Notes under the pieces: generated by a model
The model's input: only the letters and a program-made list of their open reading frames with translations
The model's database searches: none
What the model was told of the DNA's origin: nothing
Source: Guillardia theta CCMP2712
Taxonomy: Eukaryota; Cryptophyceae; Pyrenomonadales; Geminigeraceae
Direction of reading: 5' to 3'
DNA length: 64,000 nt
NCBI RefSeq assembly: GCF_000315625.1
Contig: NW_005434664.1
Span: 603,871 to 667,870, forward strand
Shown: piece after piece, positions 1-10,900 of the stretch
Position numbering within the stretch: the first letter of the stretch is position 1
Layout: every line of letters begins with the position of its first letter
Translations under genes and position numbers: made by a program

Positions 1-1690
1 TGATTTCGATACTCCGAGGCTACTGGCATTCCCGACGATCTCATCGTCGTATCCTCCAACCAGGCCCAAGTTCATCTCCTTTGAACGATGCAACCTCCGA
101 TGTGAAACAGACATGCACCTCAAACCTGCAGGTGAAGTTTCAGCTGACTCAAGTATCTTCACACCTGCGACTTTTATCTCGCTCCTTCTTCATGTTTCCA
201 TATGCCATGAGATCCTACAGCGATTCTTGCAGCCTGCTCCTACTCCGGGGCAATCTCCGATATCTCACCGTCACCATCATGTAATCTGATCGCAGCCCAT
301 AGTTCCCTTCCTCAGTCTCTTTCCGGACTCGTGATTCACCAGAGCTGGACCCCCTCTCCTCCCTTCTCTCCCTGCTCTCGCACAGTGATCCCCGCTTGCC
401 TCGCCTCTCCCTCCATTCTCTCCTGCTTGGAGCCATTTTTGCTCCGGACCCTATAGAGATATTGCAACCACCCCACCCTACGGTGAGTAGTACATCCGGT
501 GAACACAGTCGCACACTCCAGACCACCCCACCCGGCAAGTTTACTCCAAAGGCAATCCAACGCAATAAGTGGTCCCACCACCCCTACCTCTGAATTCCAA
601 CTTGGCAAGGGAAGGACTCTGATTGGGTATCAGGGGTAGACCGGGCTAGTGCTATGGCCGCGATACACCTCACTAGGACGGGGTGGGGTATCCTTTTGTC
701 ACAGGCTAGGGGTGGGGTGTCGCGCCGGCGGCGCCGGGCAGGGAGGTGGGGTGATGGGTTGACATAACTGAACTTGGCAGGTTGGCAAGAGGGTCGGAGA
801 GGGTCGGAGAGGGGGTAGGGGGTACAAGAACGGGACCTTTTTGACGGGGGGTTACTACCAGTACCCCCTGGGGGTAAACTTAGTAAAAGGAGTTTCCGTG
901 CCATGGAAAAAATCTTTCAGTCGACAGGTCGGGGCCCCGGTGACCCGTTCAATATCCCACGGGAGAAAGGGTGGTGGTGGTACCCTCGACGCATGGTGAC
1001 ACTCTTCCGAGTTTAGTACCATAGCAGGGGGTGGTCAGGGCTCATACTATGATAGTGAAGGTGTGACAGACCGTACGGTACGGTACCAGGTTGACCCAGG
1101 GGTGGTTCACGTTGGGTCTTTTTTATAAACTGGATGCCCTCATCCCCGCTTCATGTTACCCTCATCCCCGCTCGTCTGCTGGCTCGTCTGCCCGCTCGTA
1201 CTAAACCTGACCCTTGAAGTTCGACTACCCCGTGAAAGAAGGTCCAAACCACCCCTACATTCTATTCGATTTCGTCGACTACCCACCCCCTGCCTCCCCC
1301 ATCGCCGTACAACTCAGAATGTACCCTGAGATGATAATGGGACGAGCCGTTGAAATAGCATGATGTTGTCGCTAGTTAGGAGAGGCTGGGGGGAGGGGGG
1401 GGAGGAGAAAAGCAAGGACAAGACAGGAGAAGACAGGAGAAGATGAGGTGAGGTGAGACGAGTAAGAGAAGATACATAGGGGAAGATACATAGGGGTTTG
1501 CATTGAATTCGTAGGGTGAGGTGCCGGAGGTCAGACAGAAGGAGGGGAGGCAGGTTTCACGTGAGTGGGGATTGAATCACGACTGACAAGTTTACAAGGA
1601 TTACTCGGGTATGCCTATGTAGAAAGAGGCGATGAGACCGTAAAGGAAGGGGAGCCAAGACGGCTGACGAGCAACGCCTGCTTCTAAGTG
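1..1690. other. Non-coding spacer rich in GGGGTAGGGG/CCACCCC motifs
   Basis: I see no convincing exon here. From about 460 to 1330 the DNA is crowded with short C-rich or G-rich runs: CCACCCCACCC near 468, GGGGTGGGGTATCC near 678, GGGGGTAGGGGGTAC near 812 and ACTACCCACCCCC near 1275. GGTACC-like words lie between several of them. A purine-rich stretch follows at about 1385-1560. The same vocabulary returns in most long spacers of this window, so it may be a dispersed element or promoter-associated sequence. The open frames in this stretch are low-complexity and unsupported. Confidence 0.6.
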
Positions 1691-3088
1691 ATGGGTTGCG
1701 GGGCTTCAGCTTTGTCGGTGCTGGACCATGCGGTGAGACTGCCTGAGTCTTTGAGCCCCTCGGTCACTCAGGTGTAGGCGGAAGTCGGTTCGAAGCTTGA
1801 CTTGCTCGGAGCAAACAGAGACATAATCGATTATTACACCTTCGGCGATACGATTGGCCAGTGAGTGCATGGTTGATGATCGCCCGTCCTGATCCTCAAC
1901 GTCCCTTTGTTGCAGAGGAAGCATTGCCAAATGCAAGATCGGATACCACAAGGTCACTGGAGAATCGTTTGCTGTGAAGATCCTTGAGCAAGATCATCCC
2001 GAGTTCAACAAGAACGACCTCAAGAAAGAGACCGAGATGATGAGGATGGTGAAGCACCAGGGATGCATCCAACTCTTCGACGTCTTCGAGAACGAGAAGC
2101 ACGTCTTCATTGTTCTAGAGCTCGCTTCTGGAGGAGAGCTCTTCGATCGCGTCATTGAAAACGGCACCTTCAGTGAGAGGGATGCAACTCTGCTCATCAG
2201 CCAGGTGCTGGAAGCTGTGGCATACCTGCACAGCCTCGGCATCTGCCATCGCGACTTGAAGCCCGAGAACGTCTTGATGAAGTCCGACGATCCAGCAAGC
2301 ACGGACTACAACGTCGTCAAGCTCGCTGACTTTGGTCTCAGTACGTTGGGGACGTACCAGAACTCCATGCACACAGCCTGCGGCACGCCCGAGTACGTGG
2401 CGCCTGAGATCGTGATGAGCATCGGGGCGGACAAGCTCCCGAAGAAGTACTCTGCCAAGGTGGACATCTGGGCGATAGGAGTGATCCTGTACGTCATGCT
2501 GTGCGGCTTTCAGCCCTTCCAACTGGACAACCAGAAAGCCATGTACGATGCGATCCTAGGGGGACAGTACGGGTTTCCTTCGCCTGAGTGGGACCCGATT
2601 AGCCAGGAGGCCAAGAACTTCATTTCCTTCGTCTTGCAGGTGAATCCAAAGACCCGCCCGACAGCCCAGCAGTGCCTCAGGCATCGCTGGATCCTCGAGA
2701 TGGGAATGGGACGTACGGAGAGTCTCAACGCGTTCAATCTCAACCTACAGACGCAGCTACGAGACTACTACTCCAGGAGGAAGAATGTCCGTGCTCTCCT
2801 GTCTTCCTGTCCTCCTTGATGCTGACCAGCTCCATCAGACACAAGCTTCCGACGATTTCAAAACGCGCTGGAGAGCCTCAAGTGCTCTACAGCATTTCAG
2901 CAACTCAGCCAGTCGCCTGGTTCAGGTAGTTGACCTTGTTGTGAACGATGTGTGACTGTCCCTCTTGTCAGCCCATGATCCGGAGGCTCAGCACCAAGCA
3001 GAGCAGCGCCAGCAGCTCTCCAAGAGCTGCTGTGTCACAAGACTTCAAAGGAATCAAAGGCTGCATGGATAAAGACAACGATGTGTAA
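1691..3088 (+). CDS. CAMK-type Ser/Thr protein kinase with N-myristoylation motif
   Basis: This is a cytosolic, probably membrane-tethered Ser/Thr kinase of the calcium/calmodulin kinase group, 399 aa after splicing. Exons are 1691-1732, 1778-1860, 1916-2786, 2839-2925 and 2972-3088, and all phases agree. The start was chosen because exon 1 reads MGCGAS, a classic N-myristoylation plus palmitoylation signal. The glycine loop GQGSIAKC (residues 41-48) spans intron 2. The ATP lysine is in FAVKIL (K63), the catalytic loop reads HRDLKPEN, the magnesium loop DFGLS, and the P+1 region GTPEYVAPEI, so it should be active. The tail after the kinase domain is only about 90 aa, Ser-rich, and has no EF-hands, so it is not a canonical CDPK. 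The intron 1 acceptor (TAG at 1775-1777) is the least certain splice. Its 3' end faces the ankyrin gene 107 bp away. The substrate is unknown. Confidence 0.85.
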
Positions 3089-3194
3089 ATAGACAAATGT
3101 TTGATAATTCAATCAAATCTGTGAATAAGTCAAGTATTATCTTCTTCATTTTGCACCAAGAGTCTCTTTGAAAGTTGTTTGTTTTTATTAACTG

Positions 3195-5071
3195 CTACCG
3201 CTCATCTTCTCTCAGATCCAAAAGGTCAGCAATCTCCTTTTCTAGTTCCTTTCGGGTCTCCCTCTCTCTCTCTAGAATGAATTCAGTTTCGGCCAAGCGG
3301 CGTTTGAGGTCGATCACAGTCTCGTTCAACGTGTAGGTCTTCGTCTTGCTCTGCTCCTGCGTCGCTTTGACCTCAGCCCTTGCGGCTTCCAGCTCCTTCT
3401 GCATCGAGACAAGCTGCTCCCGGGCATTCGCTTCATCTGCCAGAGTTGTTTGATCCTCTATCTTGATCACTTCGTCATCGTCAGAAGAATCATCCTCGCT
3501 CTCTTCCTCCTCTTTCCACTCTTTGCGACTGACAGTCTTGGCCTTGAGAGCGGCTGATCGGAGGACAAGCTTGATATCTGACATGAGTTGCCGGATTTCG
3601 ACATCTGACTCAGAGTTTCCACTGCTCATGAAAAGAATCTGATCGCAGACGTCCAGGGGAGTCTCTCTCGCTTGGTTCTTCTCGTTCACAACATGGCAGT
3701 CCTCTTCCACCAGGATTTCTGTTAGTTTCACGCTCTTCGCTCTCACGCACACGTGCAGTGCCGTGTCCCCGTCGTCGTTAGCAGCGTAGGCGTCAGCTCC
3801 GTTTCTCAACAGGATCCTCGCACATTCGGCGCATGACAGTCGCCCGGCAAGATGCAACGGCGTGTCTCCTTTCCGCGTCTCCAGCCTCTGCTGACCCTCC
3901 AGCTCGCTCTCCGCGTTTGCAGTGCAACCGATGTTGGGGTTTGCAAGCGCAGACACGCACATCTTCTCTAAAACCTCGTGGTGACCTCCCATCGCCGCCA
4001 TGTGCAAAGGAGTCCAGCCGATCATGTTGGTCCTGTTGCAATCTGCTCCTCCTGCTATTAGTGCGTCCACAGCTTCTGCGTATCCCCGAGAGGACGCGAC
4101 ATGGATGGGTGACGTTCCACCAACGTCTCGCGCGTTCAAGGGAGCACCATACCTGATGAGCAGGTCCGCGACGAATCTGTGATTGTTGCCAACAGCAAGG
4201 TGGAGAGGAGTCTGATGCTGGAAGTTGAGTGAGCCGGGATACGCGCCTCGAAGCTGTTGGTCGGTTGAAGTCACACGAGGAGCAGAGGCAGGTGGAGAGG
4301 GAGAAGTGGCGAGGGAGGAGGAGAGGAAGGAGAGGAAGGAGAGAGCAGGGTGGTAGGAAAGAGGATTTGGTGTTGGTGGAAGCGAGCCTCACCAAGAGCA
4401 TGTTGGTTATTTCTACTTGACCGAAGGCAGCAGCGTAATGCAACGGAGTCCCGAAACTATCAGACAAGTCCACGTCAACCTCGAACCGGAGGAGGGAGCT
4501 CATGATCTCGATGTCTCCCTTCTTCGCTGCCTGGCAGGTCTTGGCATGCAGCTGTCGCTGCACGTCTGGCGGCAAGACGTGAGAGATGGGCTGCAGCTCC
4601 TCCTGATCTTTCTTATCCGCAAACCTCTCGGAGATACTGACGAAACTTCTGGAGAGGAACCTGTTTGCTTCAAGCAGCCCCTTGACAACTCTGCTCTGTT
4701 GCCCTCCCATTCCTTTCAGCCCCTTCCTTTCCGCCTGCAGCACTTTCATCGCTTCCTCGGCGCTCCACCACCAGCCCTCAGGCTTGATGAAATCCTTGTT
4801 GTTGTTGTGGTGTATCCCTGCCATGGCGTACTTGGTGGCCTTGTAGTTGGGGTCTGTCCACTTGAGGGGTTCAGAGCCAGGCTTCCATTCCTCCTCCTCG
4901 GGTAGGCTGAACATGGAGGCCGCACTGGTGGACGTCTGGCTGGTGAGAGGCCTCAGAGCAGTATGATCGCTCTTGCTGGAGCCCTGCCGGGTAGCAAACT
5001 CGGTACCAGGTGCGATGGTGACATGGGAAGCGGTCTTCTTTGGTTCTTCTCTACGATCTGTCTCGTCCTCA

Positions 5072-5103
<32 letters not shown>

Positions 5104-5178
5104 TTCTTGCCCTGATCCCTCTCTCACCTCCCCTCCTTCTCCCTTCACGTCTGCTTCTTTGCTCTTCGCCTCGTCCAT
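3195..5178 (-). CDS. Ankyrin-repeat protein with acidic N-terminus and C-terminal coiled coil
   Basis: Two exons (5178-4393 and 4253-3195) joined in phase give 614 aa. The first ATG is at 5178; the frame opens slightly further upstream without an ATG. The N-terminus has a run of alternating Asp/Glu encoded by a CCTCGT repeat at about 5064-5102. About six ankyrin repeats occupy the middle, with hallmarks such as TPLHYAA, TPLHLAV, SPIHVAS, TPLHMAA, TPLHLAG and TALHVC. The intron falls inside the second repeat (NMLL|LRGAYP). A second acidic stretch (EEEESEDDSSDDDE) precedes a Glu/Lys-rich coiled coil of about 90 residues at the C-terminus. Ankyrin arrays bind protein partners; nothing here identifies the partner. 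No signal peptide or membrane segment is visible, so a cytosolic or nuclear scaffold is the likely role. Confidence 0.85.
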
Positions 5179-5850
5179 GGCAGCCCAGTAGGCTCGTACT
5201 GGCAACCTGAGCCCGATGTTTGGACCGACTCAGTTCGGTCATTGACTCGATGACTCGGAACACAGCGTACTGTACCGCCGGTGCAGTGACGGTGCCCAGA
5301 ATGCGCCGGGCCTGCCGCAGTGCAGCTCAGTGATCGGACCGGACGGTGCCGGCAGGCGCGGCCCGGGGCAGGCCGGGACTCGTGACCGACGCGGGGGCGG
5401 GCCCGGGGCCGCCAGCTGTCGGCAGTGTCGGGATCGGTCGGTCACTACTTGAAGGCCCCGGTGAGGGCCCGTTGGTTCTCTTAACTTTGAGTGAACTTGA
5501 ACTATCCAGTAGTGACTCGGAACGTTTGAGTTCCACCCATCTATCCTCCTCAGTGGACCTCAGCACAGTGAGGCCCGTGATCGGTCCAGCCCGCTCGGAA
5601 GTTCAATCTGTCTACGGCGAGTCAAGTAGACTCAGTGAGGTCGAAGTCGCCATCCGGGAGGAGGCCCTCAGCAGCCTAGTAGGACGCCACTGCCACCTGC
5701 CCGCAAGCTCCTGGAGCATAGGCGGCACGGGGAGGACGGAGGTCCAGCGCTTCGCCGCCTAGATATCCCTCAACGATGGCATCACGCCAGCGGTGGGCGC
5801 CGGCCAAGATCAGCGGTGCATGGGTGGACAGCTCCTTTGCATGGCCGATC
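5179..5850. repeat. GC-rich spacer with CCGGGCC palindromes and GTGACTCGG-like core
   Basis: The stretch just upstream of the ankyrin gene is very GC-rich, with palindromic words such as GGGCCCGGGGCC near 5400. Words of the form GATGACTCGGAAC (near 5249) and AGTAGTGACTCGGAACG (near 5510) flank the GC-rich block in similar orientation. Similar blocks occur near 9650-10020, 32400-32640, 34545-34575, 37580-37830 and 56130-56165. Long open frames here are a by-product of high GC and have no recognisable protein signature. It could be a dispersed repeat or a CpG-rich promoter. Confidence 0.45.
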
Positions 5851-7080
5851 AACTACCAGTTCGATTGAGGGCTGCCATGATATCCTGCAGGCCCTTCGTG
5901 GACACCACAGGGCTGATCAGTGATTTATTGGGGAACGTCGGATGCTCAGAAGATCTACCCCACGTCCCAGGTCGCCGCGAAGGGGGGGCGGGGGACCCGC
6001 TACCCGAGACCCCACCGATCCCCAGGGACACGAGCATGGGCACAGAGCTGAGGGCGGAGCTGTAGACATCTCCTGTTCGGGTTGGCATTGACACAGGGGG
6101 TGGCAAGGAGTTTGTTGTAGACTATCAGGTAGGTAGAGCTGCTCCCCGCCGAAAAGGATGCCGTGGCCTGGGCAAGGCAGAGCCCCGAGAGCTGGTAGTT
6201 GACGGTCCTCCCGATCTCGGTGGACTGGCATGACTGTGGGTCCACACGCTTGAGGAAGCAGGAGCAGGATCCGTAGGTGTCGCCGGGTTGTATGATGCAC
6301 ATCGGCTGGGTGGTACACTGCGCACGAGGGATGCTACCAAAGGTGGGTGGGTGGGCTGCTGCATTTCGCTGTTGAGGAAGAGGCAGTTGGCATCCACCTG
6401 GTTCATGTCCTGCAGGTGGTCATGCAGGAGGTCTGTGTGATCTGCTGCTCGTTGCAGGCGCAGCAACAGGAAGACATCCCTGACATTGTCACAGCCGTAC
6501 CGGCTCACGAAGTTGGTGTCCTGGCCAAAGTGGCATGCGTTTGCCGGCATCCGTCGTGATGTCTAACGGCAGGTACCTCAACTCCGCACCCGTTTGGCCT
6601 GTGGCCAGTCTAAGGACCTCCTGCACATGCCCGCATTGGAGAAGCTTGCCTTCTCATTCTACTTGTTCCCTGTGAGGAAATCCACGGTGCCGTGGAGTTA
6701 GCAGCTGTCGGTATCCTGGAGTGCAAAGGTGCAGTCCTGCGAGGAGGAGGAGGAGCAGATCTCGCTGTCAAGATGGGGTCTGCCAGACCGGGCACGTCCT
6801 GCCAGAAGAGCAACATGGGGTGAGACATGCCAAAAGCAGAAGGTCGATGACCCTCCCCAGTAATGCATCTCGCGGACGGGGTTACCCAGCTCCTGCTCGT
6901 TCAGGCTGTAGTCGCTGCGGGAGTCGATATCCTATGTCCCGAGCCAGTCCATGCTCTTCCCAGCACAAGGGTCCACGCTAGGCACCGAGGCTCACTCAGT
7001 GGATGCGGCGCGAGGCTGCAGGCTGCCGCTGAGGCATCGAAGAGTTCGAGAGGATCGTCAGATCCTTTACTTTGACAAGT
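5850..7080 (-). CDS. Possible Cys-rich multi-exon gene or remnant (unidentified)
   Basis: Several minus-strand stretches look like exons but I could not join them. The best is about 6315-6060, opening after a CGCAG acceptor with CTTQPMCIIQPGDTYGSC. It has many cysteines and an extracellular look, and continues through QSCQSTEIGRTVNYQLSGLC. Upstream pieces at about 6550-6360 read ACHFGQDTNF and, in another frame, CCCACNEQQITQTSCMTTC; about 6780-6700 reads EICSSSSSQDCTFALQDTDSC. In-frame stops interrupt these pieces and not all are next to good splice sites. It is therefore either a gene with many tiny exons, like its neighbour, or a decaying copy. No function can be assigned. Confidence 0.3.
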
Positions 7081-7129
7081 AACTTGAAATGACAGTTGGA
7101 TACTATGATCCTGAAATGGCCGCCGTGAC

Positions 7130-9345
7130 TCAGAAGAGCCAGGGGAAGAAGACGTATGGAACCATCTCCTGCATGATCGTTAGGCCTCGACAACCCGGCC
7201 AGCCATCACCTTGAACTTCTTCCAGTCAGCTCCATACTTGAGCGAACACGCGTGATCGTCTCGCCTGATGGAGGTTCAGGACAATCGTTGGCATTGTGAG
7301 CAAATCGAAAGGAGGACCATGCACGATGCGCGAGGAGAGCGGCGAAGTAGATCGGGTAGAAGTAGGTGAGGATGGAGCCGAAGCCTGCGGGTTCACGTTG
7401 ACTCGAGGAACTTGAGCGGAACGTCAGACCTGTGAAGAGAGACCAAGACAGCCCGAAAAACCAATCGCCCGTGTAGTTGATCTTCCTAGCTAAGCCCCAC
7501 CTGACGCAAGCTCACCCATCGCACTCTCGGGGCTGGAGCTGTTTCTCACCATCCTGACACGATCAAGGACGTTCCTCGCTCAGTCTTGAGGTACTTCAAG
7601 TGCTTCACCTCCTCTGACTGAGGGTCCCGACGGAAGGCGTCCTTCTGGCTGTCGGGCCACCGCATCATTAGCAGGCTTCGTGCCAGCACGGACTGATCCT
7701 GCCGACCAACTCCCACCTGTTGGAGGCACGAAAGACGTAGAAGCCAAGCATGCCGAGCAACGCAAACGCCAAGAGAATCTGCAGCATCCTTGTCAGACGA
7801 GCCGCCTGTCGAGGCTTCTTACCTCGTCCGACAGCCCAGCGTTGTGAGTGACGAGGTAGCGAGCAGGAAGGCTTCATGCTCAGTCAGCTACGAGAGACAA
7901 ACGTCAAGATACCTATAAGTGAAAGGAACCCATGCAAGATCTCCGAAGCAGAGCATGTACCCAAAACCATCGGTGGTGACATCCTACCTGGAGGTCAACA
8001 GGCGCCAGGGGCCGTCTCAGCTGTCAGCAACTCACCATAGTCGTCAGGACTGCTTCCTCGTTGTACAGCGCATCCCACACATACTACATGTGACAGTCAG
8101 GCAGTCACCACTGTGCCACACGCGGACGACCAATCCTTGAAAGGCATTGACAAGGAGCATGGAGGTTGAGACAGAGCCGTTGTTCAGTTGCCGCTGCTTC
8201 TGCAGCATCCCTTGGTTGTACTCAGCATCCACCTGGTTCAAGACTGCGCGCAGTGCGTACCAAGATTCAAGAGCATCCATCCGATGAGTCCCGGCCGGAG
8301 CTCACAGAAAACCTGACGGGTAATAAAGGGAGAGTAAAATCACCGGGCAGAGACCTTGAGGTCGAAGTCTCCAACCCTCGGGTTCAGCTCTCTCCCCATC
8401 CAGAAGTCATAGGGTGCACATCTGAGGCCCTTTGAGTCCAGGAGAGTGTCAGCGAAAGATGCTTCACCCTGTATTTCCTCCCTTGGCCAGGAGCGCTCCT
8501 AAGATCCCTAAGGGTGACTTGTTTGTGGTCATGGGGTAGCGACAAGAACCTTTCTTGAAGGAGGAGAGGTAGAGGTAGACTGACAGCAGGATGGAGAGAG
8601 AGATTGCCGCAACTGCTAGCTCCAGATACTTGTCATACAGAATGCTGTTGCAAGGTCAAACCAATCAGAATCTTTCTGAATCGATCAATCTAGCAAGTTT
8701 CCTCAAGTCAATGAAGTGCTCCGCGACAAACAGGGAGACCCAGAAGGTGAGGTGTCCTGAGGGGGAGTGAGCCGGGGCACTTGTCCCTTGCCATGCTCAC
8801 CATTGATCCTGTACTTCAGTCGTTGCCCGTTGGAAAGCTCCTGCGAACTAGTGACTCGAGCTGTAGTGCTGCTTCACGATTCGAACCACTCCTTGCCCGA
8901 CTTTGTAGGGTAGAATTCGCTCCAGGAAGACGAGGAAGAGGAACCATCCCGCGCACATCTGAGACAAGATGAAGGCAAGCACAGGGTCTCTCAGGACCTA
9001 CCGCAAACGCATCCAGGGAGAAAAGTTGCGACAAGCCCCTGGTAAGCCGTGAGGAATAGAAGCGAACATAGGGGATGTCACGGTATGGGCATGTGCTTGA
9101 GCTGAAAGACGTCCACCCCTCTCAAACAGAACCCAGATGACTCGCCGTTGGGGCATCTGGTGTGAGCGCTGAGAACAAGCCGAGCTCGGGAAGTCGGCAA
9201 CTCACGCGAGGTAGAGGAAGACGACGACAAGGGGAAGCACAATCATGTTTATCGTCGTTCCGATCGGACCTTCGAAATTGTCGTCAAGTTTGATGTCAAA
9301 GACAAAGGGTCAACCTCCAAACTCGTATTCTGTTGTTTTGCCCAT
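7130..9345 (-). CDS. Delta(14)-sterol reductase (ERG24/LBR family), many short exons
   Basis: An integral ER membrane enzyme that reduces the C14-C15 double bond of sterol intermediates with NADPH. It is recognised by assembling about a dozen exons separated by introns of about 40-60 nt. The order matches the family: N-terminus [19 protein letters not shown] (ATG at 9345), then [169 protein letters not shown], and the typical C-terminus [10 protein letters not shown] ending at 7130. Several transmembrane helices are obvious. The conserved NADPH/sterol-binding signatures are present. No long single frame exists, so simple ORF finding misses this gene. Exact internal splice sites are approximate. 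The related C7 reductase is the alternative, but GRELNPR plus [10 protein letters not shown] fits C14 reductase well. Confidence 0.85.
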
Positions 9346-10025
9346 CTTTCTCGAGTTGTGCTATATCCCGTCGTCCTGCTTCCATCATGAGCGAGGACAA
9401 GCAGCAATTCTTGGAGGTTTGCAACAGTGTTTCATGCCGGACATAAGCTGTCAGAACGGCTCTCATCTCTCTGGTGTAGATACACTCTCTGGCTGTAAGT
9501 GTTTGAATCCTTCTTGCATGATAACATGCCTCCTCTGCTCTCCCTTGCACGACATCTTCCTTCATTGACACCAGCAAGTCAGAGGTTCGCTCTATCTCTA
9601 AGCTGATGTCCATCGCGAGTCTATAATCCTTACCTTGAGGTGAGCTCAGTACTACTAGTCTGGACTGAGTCCCAACGGGCCGGGTGGCCTCACTGAGGCA
9701 GGCCGGGCTGGCATACCATACCGTACAGTACTGATGACTGATCCGGGTGTCCCGGACCGGGCAGACGGTTCGCCCGGCGGCCGGCCAGCACGGTCCAGCT
9801 CCGGGCCACCGCATGAACGGCCCGGCAGCCGCTTGAAGTCGCCGTGGAACAGGATCATCGGCGGCAAGGACGAGTCCGGAAGTTCGGCTGAAACCGCTCA
9901 GCCGACCCGGTGAGTCACCGGCCGGGTGACAGAGCAGGCTTGCTGGCAGTCAGCAGCCGCCCCGGGCCCGCCGGTACCGCCTGGCCCGGGCGGCCGGGGG
10001 CCCGGCGGACATAGACACTTGAGCC
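9346..10025. repeat. GC-rich CCGGGCC spacer upstream of the sterol reductase
   Basis: After about 300 bp of ordinary sequence containing no exon I can support, 9640-10020 becomes extremely GC-rich, with words such as GGGCCGGGTGG (near 9677), GCCCGGCGGCCGGCC (near 9771) and GGGGGCCCGG (near 9995). A TCAGTACTACTAGTCTGGACTGAGTCC word at its left edge (9645-9671) resembles the edges of the other GC-rich blocks. There is no credible coding frame. It belongs with the blocks at 5.2-5.5 kb and 32.4-32.6 kb. Confidence 0.45.
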
Positions 10026-10900
10026 TCAGCCGTTTATTTCGTATGGTTGGGAAAGTGGGTAGGGTGTTGGGGTCACGTATGTACGAGGGGTAGTCATAGG
10101 AATAAGGGAGGGTAGTCGTGATGCGGCTGCCCTAAAAAAAAAAAGGCTCGTGCGGATCCGCACCCCACGTGTAGTACCCCTACCCCCATTTAAGTAACAC
10201 CCCACCCTCCTCATTTCCAACAAGAACTCATCAGTTCCTCAGACACCCCTCCAAACATCATCATCTGCTGTTGGGTAGGTGTACACCCTACCACGTGTTT
10301 CCACCACCCCTGTATAGCCCCGAAGGGTGCTGTCACTTCAGTAGGGGTGGTTGCCTCATGTAGCCAAAATATACCCTATCATTGTGGTCCGTCTGATAGT
10401 ATACATATATGGTAGGGTCACTACCCCCACATGCTCATACTGAAGTCATCAGTCCACGAAGCTGTCGTCCGTGGAACAGTACCCCACCAGTTTTGTACAC
10501 CAAATTCGACTACCCCACCCTATCCACTAGCCACACCGTGAAAGCTTTTTTATCTCAGCGGATGTACCCCACCCCACCTAAATGGAGGAAGCATATAGTT
10601 ATAGGGGTTGGGCTGATATCTGAGAAAGGGAAACTTGTGGGTGGGGTGGTACCAAGATACGGTGGAAGGGGTGGGGGCGTTCCGGCCTTATGGGGGCGCG
10701 TATATAAAGAGTTTGGCAACACCTCAGGAAGGTGGGGGTATACTTAAAGGGGGTACATGGTACCGGATTATATAGGAAATCCAAGGAAAATCGAGGGTAG
10801 GGGTACAAAAAGGTGGTGTAGATCCTCGTCTAAGGGGGGTAGGGGACCTCTCTCCCCCCCTTTCTTATCTCTCGTCCCTTCCCAACCTTCGACAGCCGCC
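10026..10900. repeat. CCCCTACCCC/GGGGTAGGGG-rich spacer and GS upstream region
   Basis: The region upstream of the glutamine synthetase gene is packed with C-rich or G-rich runs: ACCCCTACCCCCAT near 10175, CACCCTACCACG near 10283, GGGGTGGTT near 10346, GACTACCCCACCC near 10508, TACCCCACCCCACC near 10565 and GGGGGTAGGGGACC near 10837. Orientation switches from C-rich to G-rich around 10600. The last 50 bp before the ATG are pyrimidine-rich (CTCTCTCCCCCCC), which may be the transcription start region. I see no TATA box I would defend. Confidence 0.5.

Noticed and set aside
1140-1210. Short direct repeats (CCCTCATCCCCGCT) as a possible CRISPR or tandem array
   Set aside because: Only two imperfect copies without regular spacers, in a eukaryotic genome.
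5346-5762. Long plus-strand open frame in the GC-rich spacer
   Set aside because: Gly/Pro/Arg-rich composition follows from high GC. There is no domain-like sequence, and it overlaps the dispersed GC-rich element.
7441-7470. Suspected frameshift in the sterol reductase near NYTGDW
   Set aside because: Recounting the A-run (five bases) on the plus strand keeps the frame through [14 protein letters not shown]; no frameshift exists.
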